A stretch of DNA of 64,000 nucleotides from Streptomyces sp. NBC_00442 (GTDB lineage Bacteria > Actinomycetota > Actinomycetes > Streptomycetales > Streptomycetaceae). The notes under the pieces are model-generated. The model saw only the letters and a list, made by a program, of their open reading frames with translations, made no database searches and was not told where the DNA came from. This document shows, piece by piece, positions 54,066 through 63,121 of the stretch (its first letter is position 1; each line of letters starts with the position of its first letter). The position numbers were made by a program, and so were the translations under genes. The stretch spans positions 5,332,001 to 5,396,000 of the forward strand of contig NZ_CP107918.1 of assembly GCF_036014195.1 (NCBI RefSeq), in the 5' to 3' direction.

Positions 54066-54245
54066 TCACAGGGCGGACTGGAACGCCGAGGCGCTGGGGA
54101 CGTTGACGGCGGTCGTCATGACGCGGCCGAGGGCGGCCGGTGCGTGGCCGGCGTGCTGGGCGGCGGCGCGAGCGGCGAGGGGGACGCGCCGGGCGGTCGC
54201 CGGGGCGGTGGTGGTGCGGGCGGCGGCGGAGATCAGGGTGTTCAT
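54066..54245 (-). CDS. Small protein of unknown function (59 aa)
   Basis: ATG 54245 with GAGAGG 8 nt upstream. Reads MNTLISAAARTTTAPATARRVPL then AARAAAQHAGHAPAALGRV; Ala/Arg/Thr-rich with a possible amphipathic helix. Strong hairpins lie on both sides, which suggests an independent, controlled small transcript. No family recognised, and coding status rests on the ribosome site and framing alone. Confidence 0.45.
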   Translation of the reverse strand: MNTLISAAARTTTAPATARRVPLAARAAAQHAGHAPAALGRVMTTAVNVPSASAFQSAL

Positions 54246-54267
54246 GGTGGGCCTCTCGGCGAGATGC

Positions 54268-54304
54268 GTCGCCGCCCCCGCCTGATGAAGGCGGGGGCGG
54301 CGAC
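54268..54304 (-). promoter_or_regulatory. 16-bp perfect hairpin in leader of the 59-aa ORF
   Basis: GTCGCCGCCCCCGCCT and AGGCGGGGGCGGCGAC around GATGA. On the minus strand it ends 22 nt before the ATG, close to the ribosome site, so it may be an attenuator or leader terminator. Confidence 0.6.
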
Positions 54305-54591
54305 GACGTTTACTGATCGGGGGAAGCGTAGCGGCGGGCGGGGGGTTCGGCGCGCGCGTGTAGGCGTGGCGTAAAGGTGGTCCCCGCAACGGGTTTCGGG
54401 CGCCGGGCCCCCGACCTGAGGCGATGGGTGCGGGCTCGGCCCGTGGCCGGTCCGGGCGGCCGCACAACCGTCGCGAAACTGTTGTCGGGGCCTACGGCCG
54501 CCCGGGGTACGGGTGCCGGTACGAAGAGGATGTCCGGCCCGCTGTGAGGTCGGCCCTACCTCGCGCCTCCCGGCCGGGGTTAGCATCCCGC

Positions 54592-55947
54592 GTGACCGAA
54601 CAAGCCGAGCAGCCCGCCCAGACCCCCGTACCGCCGCGCGGCGCAGCCGGATCCGGGACAGGGCCCGACACCGCGCCGGGAGCCGGGCCGGGGGCCGGGG
54701 CCGCGGCCGGGCGGAGCCGGGGGCGGATATTCGCCGACCTCACCCCGTTCCGGATATCGGCGGACTACCGCAGGCTCTGGTTCGGGAACATGGTGTCGTG
54801 GGTCGGCAGCGGCATGACCGCGCTCGCGATCTCCCTCCAGGTCTACGACCTCACCGGCTCCAGCTTCTACGTCGGCCTGGTCGGCATCTTCACCCTCGTA
54901 CCCCTGGTCGCGTTCGGGCTGTACGGGGGCGCCATCGCCGACACCGTGGACCGCCGCAAGCTCGGCCTCTACAGCGCGCTCGGATCCGCCGCGCTCTCCG
55001 CGGCGCTCTCGGCCGGGACGTTCGCCGGGGTCGCGAACGTGTGGTTCCTGTACGCCGTCATCGCACTCCAGTCGATCTGTCAGGCGCTGAACGGGCCGGC
55101 CCGCTCGGCGATGATCCCCAAGCTGCTGCCGCCCGAGCACCTGCCCGCGGCCAACGCCCTCAACTCCATGATCATGACGACCGGCACGCTCGTCGGCCCG
55201 ATGCTGGGCGGGCTCGTCGTCGGCTTCGCCGGGTACAAGACGGCGTACCTGATCGACGCGATCACCTTCGCCGCCTCCCTGTACGCGATGTGGCGGCTGC
55301 CCGCGATGCTGCCGGAGCGGGCCGGCGGGGCGAAACGGCCCTCGGTCATGGAGGGCCTGCGGTTCCTGGCCACCCGGCCCAACCTGCGGATGACGTTCTT
55401 CAGCGACTTCTGCGCGATGATCCTGGCCCACCCCCGCGCCCTGTTCCCTGCCGTGGCCGTCCTCTGGTACGGCGGCGACGCCCGCACCACGGGGCTGCTC
55501 GTCGCCGCGCCCGCCATCGGCGCGCTCCTCGGCGGGGTGTTCTCCGGCTGGCAGGGACGCATCCACCGGCACGGGCTCGCGGTGTTGATCTCGGTCGGCG
55601 GGTGGGGCGCGGCCATCGCGGTGTTCGGCCTGACCCGGCACCTGTGGCTCGGCCTGTTCATGCTCGCGCTCGCCGGGTTCTCCGACACGGTGTCGATGGT
55701 GTTCCGCAACACGATGATGCAGGTCGCGGCGCCGGACGACATGCGGGGCCGGCTCCAGGGCGTCTTCATCGTCGTGGTCGCCGGCGGGCCGAGGCTCGGC
55801 GACTTCCTCGCGGGCACGGTGGCCGACCTGACGTCGCCGGGTGTCATGGTGGTGGGGGGTGGGCTGGCCTGTGTCCTCGCGGTGACGGTACTTGGCCTGA
55901 GCCGGCGGGGGTTTGCGCGTTACGACGCGCGGAATCCGGTCCCGTAG
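54592..55947 (+). CDS. MFS exporter, EntS/MFS_3-type
   Basis: 451 aa. GTG 54592 (TEQAEQPAQTPVPPRG), after TAGCAT as a likely -10. Pro/Gly-rich N-terminus of about 45 residues, then 12 TM helices starting at FRISADYRRLWFGNMVSWVGSGM; LYGGAIADTVDRRKLGLYSA is motif A. The family exports siderophores or drugs; the closest type is the enterobactin-exporter-like MFS_3 group. No siderophore genes are in the window. Confidence 0.88.
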   Translation: MTEQAEQPAQTPVPPRGAAGSGTGPDTAPGAGPGAGAAAGRSRGRIFADLTPFRISADYRRLWFGNMVSWVGSGMTALAISLQVYDLTGSSFYVGLVGIFTLVPLVAFGLYGGAIADTVDRRKLGLYSALGSAALSAALSAGTFAGVANVWFLYAVIALQSICQALNGPARSAMIPKLLPPEHLPAANALNSMIMTTGTLVGPMLGGLVVGFAGYKTAYLIDAITFAASLYAMWRLPAMLPERAGGAKRPSVMEGLRFLATRPNLRMTFFSDFCAMILAHPRALFPAVAVLWYGGDARTTGLLVAAPAIGALLGGVFSGWQGRIHRHGLAVLISVGGWGAAIAVFGLTRHLWLGLFMLALAGFSDTVSMVFRNTMMQVAAPDDMRGRLQGVFIVVVAGGPRLGDFLAGTVADLTSPGVMVVGGGLACVLAVTVLGLSRRGFARYDARNPVP

Positions 55948-55984
55948 CGGGTCCGGGTCCCCCCCCGTACGGCTCGGCGGGGCC

Positions 55985-56325
55985 GCGGCTCCCTGGGGCT
56001 CCGCCCCGGACCCCGTACGCGCGTCTTCCCACCCACCCGCCCGTGCGGCAAGTCGGAAGGGTGCGGCTCCCTGGGGCTCCGCCCCGGACCCCGTATCGCG
56101 CCTGAAGGGCGCTCGTCCTCGATCTCCCCCAAGGCCTCAAGGGCCAGGGGCCCCATGAGGGGCTGAGGATGCCCATGCTGCCCGGCACCGAGTAGTTGAG
56201 GGGCGCGGGGAACTGCGCGAGACGCGGGCACGGTCTGCACACGAAGGCGGGTTTTTAGGGGCGCGGGGAACTGCGCGACCAGCTGTCCACGGTCCGCGGA
56301 CGAAGGCGGGGTCAGGGGCGCGGGG
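55985..56325. repeat. Patch of dispersed intergenic repeats
   Basis: 421-bp gap (55948-56368) with no gene. Repeat A (GGCTCCCTGGGGCTCCGCC core) at 55985-56017 and 56063-56095; repeat B (AGGGGCGCGGGGAACTGCGC core) at 56199-56220 and 56257-56278, with a partial copy at 56312-56325. These resemble extragenic repeats seen widely in Streptomyces genomes. Confidence 0.8.
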
Positions 56326-56368
56326 TGCGAGCGCCCCGCCCGCAGCGCCCGCACCGCGCCCGGCCGGG

Positions 56369-57706
56369 CTACGCTCCCAACACCCCCCGCGCCACTCCCA
56401 GCTCCACCAAGTCCTGGGGACGCAACCGCAGTTGGGACGCCGTTCGCCGCACCTCCGACTCGTCCCGTTTCAAGATCGCCGCCGCCAGTTCCGGGGCGAT
56501 CACCGAGAAGTAGCTGTCCGCCGTCACCCACGTGCGGTCGGGGGACGTCAGGGCGAGCGCGCCGCCCGAGCCGCCCTCGCCGATGACCAGCGTGGTCACC
56601 GGGACGCGCGCGGAGGCCACCGCCGCGAATGCCTCCGCGATCGCCGCGCCCTGCCCGGCACGTTCCGCCGCCGCGTCGTTCGCCGCGCCCGGGGTGTCCA
56701 CGAGGGTCAGGACCGGGATGCCCAGGCGGTCGGCGAGGCGGATGACGCGCGCCGCGGTGCGGTAGCCGGCCGGGCGGGTCGCGGTGCCGGTCTGCGCCGC
56801 GTACGCGTAACTCGCCCCCCGGTGCAGGCCGAAGCCGCACAGCGTCCCGGGATCCACGCCCCCGCACCGGTCGCCCAGCAGCGCCTGGCGGTGCGGGAAG
56901 TACGCGTCCAGGTAGGCCTCCGCGCGCGGCCGCCCCGCCGCGCGGGCCCGGGTCACCGCCTCCCAGCCGTCCGCCGGGAGCCCCGACTCCCCGAACGGGT
57001 CCGGGGGCGGCGCCGGCCGGGACCCGCCGGTGCCCAGCAGCGTCAGCCAGCCCGCGAGGACACCCCGGAGGTTCTCCTTCCGTACGATCGCGTCGATCTG
57101 GCCCGCCGCCAGCTGACCCTCCGCCCGGTAGGCCGCCGGGTCCGCGTCCGCCGGGCGGACCCGGGAGCCCGCGAAACCGATCTGGGCGCCCGGCAGGGCG
57201 AGGACCACATCGGCGCCCGCGCCGAGCGTGGCCCAGCCGCCGCCCGTAGTCGGGTCGCGCAACACCGCGATCTGCGGCAGTCCCGCCGTCGTGAGCAGCG
57301 CCGACTGCCGTGCCACGCGCTGGAGTTGGGTCAGCGCGAGCATGCCTTCCTGCATGCGGCTGCCGCCGGTCGCGATCAGCGAGACGAGAGGAAGACGGCG
57401 CTCGCGTGCCGTCTCGTACGCCAGCTCCAGGCGGTCGCCCGTCCGCTGCCCGAGCGAGCCCCCGAGAAAGCCGAACTCGAAGGACAGCAGCACGCACGGC
57501 CGCCCCTCGACCGAGGCCACTCCGCAGACCACCGACTCCGTCTCGCCGGTACGCTCCGTGGCCCGTGCGCGCGAGGTGCCGTAGCCCGTCCAGGAGAGGG
57601 GGCCGTCGTCCGTGAAGTCCCTTTCGGGTGCGGCCAGTTCCTCGAACTCCCCTGCCACCAGGGCGATCGCCGCCCGCGCAGGGATCCGCTGGGACGTGTC
57701 AGACAT
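56369..57706 (-). CDS. Fused carboxyltransferase (AccD/AccA-like, or malonate-decarboxylase-like)
   Basis: 445 aa. ATG 57706, 8 nt inside the matB stop region, so it is translationally coupled. N-terminal half resembles AccD without the zinc finger (LVSLIATGGSRMQEGMLALTQL, GGGWATLGAGADVVLALPGAQIGFAG); C-terminal half resembles AccA (RLADRLGIPVLTLVDTPGAANDAAAE, VIGEGGSGGALAL). So it is a single-chain carboxyltransferase. Coupling to malonyl-CoA synthetase suggests malonate metabolism; MdcD/MdcE-type malonate decarboxylase is the main alternative to acyl-CoA carboxylase. Confidence 0.85.
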   Translation of the reverse strand: MSDTSQRIPARAAIALVAGEFEELAAPERDFTDDGPLSWTGYGTSRARATERTGETESVVCGVASVEGRPCVLLSFEFGFLGGSLGQRTGDRLELAYETARERRLPLVSLIATGGSRMQEGMLALTQLQRVARQSALLTTAGLPQIAVLRDPTTGGGWATLGAGADVVLALPGAQIGFAGSRVRPADADPAAYRAEGQLAAGQIDAIVRKENLRGVLAGWLTLLGTGGSRPAPPPDPFGESGLPADGWEAVTRARAAGRPRAEAYLDAYFPHRQALLGDRCGGVDPGTLCGFGLHRGASYAYAAQTGTATRPAGYRTAARVIRLADRLGIPVLTLVDTPGAANDAAAERAGQGAAIAEAFAAVASARVPVTTLVIGEGGSGGALALTSPDRTWVTADSYFSVIAPELAAAILKRDESEVRRTASQLRLRPQDLVELGVARGVLGA

Positions 57707-59111
57707 GCAGGGCTCGCTTCATGATCTTGCCCATGTCGTTGCGGGGCAGTTCGGACAGGTAGCGCACCACGCGCGGGCGCTTGTGCGGGGCCAGCTGGGC
57801 GGCCACGAAGTCGCTCAACTCCGATGCCGGGGGAGGGGATTGGGGGTCGCGCGGCACCACCCATGCCACGATCCGCTCGCCCAGGTCCTCGTCCGGTTCG
57901 CCCGTCACCGCGGCCTCGCGGACACCGGGGTGGTCGAGCAGTACGTTCTCGATCTCACCCGCGCCGATCTTGTAACCGCCGCTCTTGATGAGGTCGGTGG
58001 CCCTGCGGCCGACGATCCGTACCTGACCGTCCGCGTCCACGCCCGCCATGTCTCCGGTGCGGAACCAGCCGTCGTCGGTGAACGCCGCGGCGGTCGCCTC
58101 CGGGCGGTTCAGATAGCCGCTGAACAGGTTCGGCCCGCGCACCTGGATCTCGCCGATCCCGTCGGCCTCGTCGGCGAGGCGCAGGCCCACGCCGGGGAGC
58201 GGGGCGCCGACCGTGCCGGGGCGGGCCCCGCCGTCCGCGCGCTCGGCGCACAGCATCAGCGTCTCGGTCATGCCGTACCGTTCGATCACGGCCCGGCCCG
58301 TGGCCCGCGTGATGCGCCGGTGGTCGGGCGCCGGCAGCGCCGCGGAGCCGGACACCAGGAGCCGCGCACCCGCCAGCGCCTTCGTCAACTCCCGGTCCTC
58401 GTCAACGGCTTCGGCGATCCGGTGGTACATCGTCGGCACCCCGAACAGCATGGTCGCGCCCGTCGACAGCTCACGCGTGACGCCCTCCACGGAGAAGCGG
58501 CCGAGGTGGCGCACCGAGCCGCCGCGGCGCAGCGGGCCGAGGACGCCCAGGATCAGCCCGTGGACGTGGAACAGCGGAAGCCCGTGCACCAGGACGTCGT
58601 CCGCGGTCCATGCCCAGGCCTCCTGGAGTGCGTCGAGGGTCGCCGCGATCGCCCGGCGGGGCAGCACCGCACCCTTCGGCGGGCCGGTGGTCCCCGAGGT
58701 GTAGACGATCAGCGCGGGCGACTCGTCGCCGGCCTCGGCGGGCAGCCCGGCCACCGAACCGGTCAGCGGTACGTCGATGCGGGTCACGCCGGCGAGCGCG
58801 GGCGGAAGGGCGTCGTCGGGCGAGGTGAGCACCGCCGTCGGCGCGCTGTCGCCGACGATGTGGGCCAGCTCCCGCTCGCCGGTCCTCGGGTTCAGCGGCA
58901 CCACGGGCACGCCCGCGACGAGGGCCGCCACCACGCCCACCACGGTCCGCGGGGTCGGCGTCGCCCAGACCGCGACCCGCCCGGCGCCCTTGAGGCGGGT
59001 GGCCAACGAGCCCGCCGCGCCGGCCAGTTCGGCGTACGTCAACGCGTACCCGCCGAAGCGGACGGCCTCCCGGGGCTCGGCGGCGTACAGGGAAGGAAAG
59101 AGAGGGGACAC
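57699..59111 (-). CDS. matB: Malonyl-CoA synthetase (AMP-forming)
   Basis: 470 aa. GTG 59111 (SPLFPSLYAAEP) with GAGGAG upstream. Acyl-adenylate-forming enzyme: P-loop YTSGTTGPPKGAVLPRRA, A5 ERYGMTETL, A7 GWFRTGDM, A8 RATDLIKSGGYKIGAGE, and C-terminal Lys in GKIMKRAL. Short N-terminus without the extended substrate lobe matches MatB of S. coelicolor, which activates malonate and methylmalonate (recalled). Supplies malonyl-CoA for fatty-acid and polyketide synthesis; forms an operon with the fused carboxyltransferase. Confidence 0.9.
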   Translation of the reverse strand: MSPLFPSLYAAEPREAVRFGGYALTYAELAGAAGSLATRLKGAGRVAVWATPTPRTVVGVVAALVAGVPVVPLNPRTGERELAHIVGDSAPTAVLTSPDDALPPALAGVTRIDVPLTGSVAGLPAEAGDESPALIVYTSGTTGPPKGAVLPRRAIAATLDALQEAWAWTADDVLVHGLPLFHVHGLILGVLGPLRRGGSVRHLGRFSVEGVTRELSTGATMLFGVPTMYHRIAEAVDEDRELTKALAGARLLVSGSAALPAPDHRRITRATGRAVIERYGMTETLMLCAERADGGARPGTVGAPLPGVGLRLADEADGIGEIQVRGPNLFSGYLNRPEATAAAFTDDGWFRTGDMAGVDADGQVRIVGRRATDLIKSGGYKIGAGEIENVLLDHPGVREAAVTGEPDEDLGERIVAWVVPRDPQSPPPASELSDFVAAQLAPHKRPRVVRYLSELPRNDMGKIMKRALHV

Positions 59112-59280
59112 GTACGGGACTCCTCGGCGTCGACGGCGGGGCGGCGCCCGAACCGTGCCGGCCCCGGGTCGTCGACCCTGCGCGGCGCCGTCCGGACGCA
59201 TGATCCGCATCCTGCCGCACCCGCACCCGCACCCGTGTCCCCCTGGAGCCCGCCCGAAGCGTGAGCACCGTCACGGGTGA

Positions 59281-61065
59281 TCACTCCAGCGGGGCCTGCC
59301 AGGTCAGGGTCGTGCCGCGGATGCCGTCGTCGCGCATGCCGTTGTCGACGACGGTGAGCCGGACCGCGGGCCGCCCGTCCGGCAGTTCGGCGCCCGCGTC
59401 GACGACGACGCGCACCGAGGAGGCCCCGGCCCGGCGGTGCGCCGCGGCCAGCGCGCCGCGCAGGGCCGCGACCAGCTGGGTGTCCACGGGCTCGCCGACC
59501 AGCGCGTCGACCGCGCCGTCGAACCGCACCGAGGGCCGGAAGCCGAGCAGCGCGGCCGCGCCCGCCGTCTCGCGCAGGACCCGGCCGCGCAGCGTCGTCG
59601 GGGCGTCGGCGGGCGGCTGCTGGAGGGCGAAGATCGCGGTGCGTACCTCCTGAATGGTGGAGTCGAGTTCGTCGACGGCCCGGGTGAGCAGCTCGTCCGT
59701 GTCGTCGACCGCGGCCTTCTCGGCGCGGCGCCGGGTCGACTCCAGCATCATCTCGGTGGCGAAAAGGCGCTGGACCACCAGGTCGTGGAGGTCGCGGGCG
59801 ATCCGGTCGCGGTCCTCGTAGACCGCGAGCTGCTCGCGGTTGTGCTGGGCGTCGGCCAGGACGAGGGCGAGGGCGGCCTGCGAGGCGAACTGGGAGGCGA
59901 GCAGCCGGTCCACCGCCGTGTACGGGCGGGCGCCGCGCCGGCGGGGCAGCGCGAGCGTGCCGATGAGCTTGCCGCCGCTCTGGAGGGGCAGCATCATGCT
60001 CGGCCCGAACCGGGTGCGTACGTGGGTGGTCATCCGGGGGTCGGTCGCCGAGTCCTCCAGGAACACCGGTTCCCCGCCCAGGAGTTGGACCAGGACCGGC
60101 GAGCCGGGCTCGATCGTCGTGCCGATGATGTCGTCGGGGTCGTCCGGCGCGGACGCGGCGACGATCTCCATGCCGCCGGCCGCGGTGGGCTGGAGCACGA
60201 CCCCGGCCGCGGCGTCGGCGAGCAGTCGCGCCCGCTCGGCCACCGTCATCAGGGCGTTCGCGGCGCTGTCGCCGGTGAGCAGGGAGGTGGTGACGGCGGC
60301 CGCGCCGTCGATCCAGCGCTCCCGCAGCCGTACGGTCTCGTACAGCCGGGCGTTGCCGACGGCGATGCCGGCCTGCGCGGCGAGGACCCGCAGCAGCGCC
60401 AGGTCGTCCTCGGTGAAGGGTCCGCCGCGCTTCTCGGTGAGGTAGAGGTTGCCGAACACCTGGGTGTGCACGCGGATCGGGACGCCGAGGAACGAGCGCA
60501 TCGGCGGGTGGCCCGGCGGCAGGCCGGCCGAGCGGGGGTCGTCGAGCAGGTCGTCCAGGCGCAGCGGCTGGGGGTCCTGGACGAGGGCGCCGAGCAACCC
60601 CGTACGCCCGTCGGGGAGTGGGCCGATCCGCTCGCGCTCGGCGTCGGAGAGGCCGGAGGTGAACAGCTCGGTGAGGCGCCCGCGCTCGGGATCGATCACG
60701 CCGAGCGCCCCGTACCGCGCCTGGGTCAGCTCGGTCGCGGTGTCCACGATGTGCTGGAGGGTGGTGCGCAGTTCGAGGTCGGTCCCGACGCTGAGCACGG
60801 CCTGGAGCAGCATCGGCAGCCGGGGCGCCGCGCTGTCCGGTTCCCGGTCGGGGGTGGGCGGTCCGGGGGCGTGGGGTCCCTCGGATGCCGGGCGGGCCGG
60901 TGGCGGTGGCGGTTCGGGGGTGTGCGGGGCCGGGGGCTTCGTGCGCGTCCGGGCCGTCGGCCGGGGGTCGTGCCGTTCCTCGGTCGGCGTGCGGGCCGGG
61001 CCCGCGGGGCCGGGGTTCTCCGGGCCCGCGGGGCCCGTGCCGCCCCGGCTCTCCGCTTCACTCAT
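59281..61065 (-). CDS. GAF-domain sensor kinase-like protein, degenerate ATPase
   Basis: 594 aa. Disordered Pro-rich N-terminus (1-about 85), two GAF domains (GALGVIDPERGRLTELF with RSFLGVPIRVHTQVFGNLYLTEK; then PSMMLPLQSGGKLIGTLALP), DHp helix with RIARDLHDLVVQRLFATEMML (His phospho-acceptor). The ATPase domain is reduced: the N-box Asn is missing (LRGALAAAHRRAGASS) and the G-box reads VVDNGMRDDGIRG with no second Gly box before the stop. So it may be a pseudo-kinase or use a partner. ATG 61065. DevS/DosT-like in layout; heme or gas sensing cannot be judged. Confidence 0.85.
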   Translation of the reverse strand: MSEAESRGGTGPAGPENPGPAGPARTPTEERHDPRPTARTRTKPPAPHTPEPPPPPARPASEGPHAPGPPTPDREPDSAAPRLPMLLQAVLSVGTDLELRTTLQHIVDTATELTQARYGALGVIDPERGRLTELFTSGLSDAERERIGPLPDGRTGLLGALVQDPQPLRLDDLLDDPRSAGLPPGHPPMRSFLGVPIRVHTQVFGNLYLTEKRGGPFTEDDLALLRVLAAQAGIAVGNARLYETVRLRERWIDGAAAVTTSLLTGDSAANALMTVAERARLLADAAAGVVLQPTAAGGMEIVAASAPDDPDDIIGTTIEPGSPVLVQLLGGEPVFLEDSATDPRMTTHVRTRFGPSMMLPLQSGGKLIGTLALPRRRGARPYTAVDRLLASQFASQAALALVLADAQHNREQLAVYEDRDRIARDLHDLVVQRLFATEMMLESTRRRAEKAAVDDTDELLTRAVDELDSTIQEVRTAIFALQQPPADAPTTLRGRVLRETAGAAALLGFRPSVRFDGAVDALVGEPVDTQLVAALRGALAAAHRRAGASSVRVVVDAGAELPDGRPAVRLTVVDNGMRDDGIRGTTLTWQAPLE

Positions 61066-61122
61066 CCTTCGAGGATCCCTCACCGCCGCCGTACGGCCCC
61101 GGCGGCGCGGCTGTCGTGCCGC

Positions 61123-62160
61123 TCACTCGGACATCGGGCTGAGGACCATCGGCTGGATCTTGCCTTCCAGCATCGCGCCGAGGCCCTGGATGGCGCACAC
61201 GTCGGGGCGTTCCGCGATGTGCACCGGCACGCCCGTGGAGTCGCGCAGCATCTGGTCGAGGCCGGGGAGCAGCGCGCTGCCGCCGACCATCATGATGCCG
61301 CGCTCGGCCAGGTCGGCGACCAGGTCGGGCGGGCACTCGCGGAGCACCTTGCCGATGCCGTCGAGGACCGCGGTGAGCGGGGTGTGGATCGCGTTGCGCA
61401 CGGCGGCGGTGTCGACCTGCACCGAGCGGGCGAGGCCGGTTGCCACGTCGCGGCCGTGGATCTCGGTGGACGCGGGGCCCTGCGGGGTGAGGCCGTTGCC
61501 GCGCAGGGCCAGTTGCAGCGGGCGTACGGACTGGCTCGGCAGCATCAACTCGTGCTGGTGGCGCAGGTGTTGGATGACCGCGTGGTCGATGGCCTCGCCG
61601 CCGACCGGGATGCGTACGGCCGTGACGATGGCACCGAGGGAGAGCACGGCGATCTGTGTGGTGGCGGCGCCACACACCATGATCATGGTGGCGGTGGGCT
61701 GCTCCACGGGGAGCCCGCACCCCACGGCCGCCGCGATCAGGGTGTCGACGAGCTCGACCCGGCGGGCGCCGAGCCCCACCAGGGTCTCCATCGCGGCGCG
61801 CTGGGCGAGCGGGTCGCTGTCGTGCGGGGTGCAGGCGGCGGCGCGCAGCCTCGGCTTGCGGCGCAGTTGGCGGCGCAGCTTCTCGCCGAGCAGATGGCGC
61901 AGCATGCGCTGGGCCATCTCGATGTCGACGACCGTGCCGCCGGACACCGGGCGGGCCACCCGGATGTAGTCGGGGGTACGGCCGGTCATCTGCTCGGCGA
62001 ACGTGCCGACCGCGATGAGCGCACCGGTGCGCGTGTTGACGGCGGCCACGCTCGGCTCGTCCACGACGAGCCCCGCTCCCTTGATGTAGACCCGGGTCCT
62101 GGCGGCTCCGAGGTCTACGGCTACATGGCAACGGCGCAACTGCTCAAGACTGACGGTCAC
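61123..62160 (-). CDS. mbl: MreB-like actin homologue (Mbl)
   Basis: 345 aa. GTG 62160 with GGGAGGATC upstream. Actin/HSP70-type ATPase: phosphate 1 VAVDLGAARTRVYIKGAGL, PHDSDPLAQRAAMETLVGLGA, phosphate 2 MIMVCGAATTQIAVLSLG, adenosine motif GIMMVGGSALLPGLDQML. Shorter and more divergent than MreB, and without the membrane-inserting N-terminal helix. In S. coelicolor Mbl is a MreB paralogue involved in spore envelope/cell-wall assembly (recalled). Upstream has a CGGTACGT direct repeat (62179, 62204), 25 bp apart, a possible operator. MreB-neighbour genes mreCD are absent. Confidence 0.88.
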   Translation of the reverse strand: MTVSLEQLRRCHVAVDLGAARTRVYIKGAGLVVDEPSVAAVNTRTGALIAVGTFAEQMTGRTPDYIRVARPVSGGTVVDIEMAQRMLRHLLGEKLRRQLRRKPRLRAAACTPHDSDPLAQRAAMETLVGLGARRVELVDTLIAAAVGCGLPVEQPTATMIMVCGAATTQIAVLSLGAIVTAVRIPVGGEAIDHAVIQHLRHQHELMLPSQSVRPLQLALRGNGLTPQGPASTEIHGRDVATGLARSVQVDTAAVRNAIHTPLTAVLDGIGKVLRECPPDLVADLAERGIMMVGGSALLPGLDQMLRDSTGVPVHIAERPDVCAIQGLGAMLEGKIQPMVLSPMSE

Positions 62161-62407
62161 GGCAGATCCTCCCGAGAGCGGTACGTGTTTCGCTTCCTGC
62201 GACCGGTACGTAGTTCGCATCATGTGGCCGCTCGAAGACCGGCGCGCGCTGGGATGCGCCGGTCGGGGAGGACGGGCTGACGGGCAGCCAGAAAGCGGAA
62301 GCGGGCAGGGGGAGGCGCCGTGCCGCCAGAAGCCGGAAGCGGGAAGCCGGAAGCGGGCAGGGGCACGCCGGGCCGCCGGAGCGCGGAACCCGGATCGGGC
62401 CGGCTCG
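62161..62407. other. Intergenic region with short repeats between mbl and the 188-aa gene
   Basis: 247 bp. Contains two CGGTACGT boxes (62179-62186, 62204-62211) that may control mbl, and GCCRGAAGCGGAAGCGGGCAG-like repeats (62287-62363, unit about 12-24 bp). No gene was seen. Confidence 0.5.
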
Positions 62408-62974
62408 TTACGGCAGGAGCCGTTGCAGCAGCCCCCAGGTGAACTCCGCAACGCGCGCCCGGCCGTCCGGCGGGGTGACCTCCAGCTGCCAGCGGGTCGG
62501 CGCCGAGCCCTCCATCGGGCGGGCCGGAGGAAAGGCCCGCGCCGCCTCGTCCACCGTGCACGACCAGGGCCGCAGGTCGGCCACCCCGCGCAGCTCGGGG
62601 CCCGGTATGCCGGGGGCCCTGATCAGCCACTCGTTCCACACCGCGCCCCCGGGCCCCGCCAGCACCTCGAACCGCAGCCGTGGCCAGAGCGGCACCGGCC
62701 ACAGCTGTGCCTCGCACTCCAGGTCACCGATCCTGCGCGGCACGACCGCCTCGGGCGGCCCGAGCACCGAGCGGTAGCGGGACAGCGCTCCGCGGGAGCG
62801 GGAGGAGCGGAGCATTCCCTGCCAGCGTTTGTTGGCCTCGCGCATGTCCGCGATCGAGGCGCCCAGCTCGTGGCGCGCGTCCTCGACGAGGCCCGGCTGG
62901 TGATCGGCCATCCGCCGCAGCAGCACGAGTTGGAACTCCAGCGGGCCGAACGGACGCGTCACGGTTTCCGTCAT
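62408..62974 (-). CDS. Hypothetical protein, 188 aa
   Basis: ATG 62974 (MTETVTRPFGPLEFQLVLLRRM). N-terminal helix with FQLVLLRRMADHQPGLVEDARHELG, then a beta-rich part CEAQLWPVPLWPRLRFEVLAG, LRPWSCTVDEAARAFPPAR. No signal, TM or catalytic motif. Located upstream of mbl in transcription order, 247 bp away. I do not recognise a family; it is probably soluble. Confidence 0.75.
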   Translation of the reverse strand: MTETVTRPFGPLEFQLVLLRRMADHQPGLVEDARHELGASIADMREANKRWQGMLRSSRSRGALSRYRSVLGPPEAVVPRRIGDLECEAQLWPVPLWPRLRFEVLAGPGGAVWNEWLIRAPGIPGPELRGVADLRPWSCTVDEAARAFPPARPMEGSAPTRWQLEVTPPDGRARVAEFTWGLLQRLLP

Positions 62975-63121
62975 GACGTCCATCCTGCCCGGCCCCACTG
63001 ACAACGCCCCGGTCCATGGCGATTCGTCACGCGGCCGCGCCCGGGACGGCGTCCTTCCGCACAAGATCCACACATCTCCGGCCCCTTTTGTTGCCCGGCC
63101 GCCGCATAGCCTCCCGGAGCC

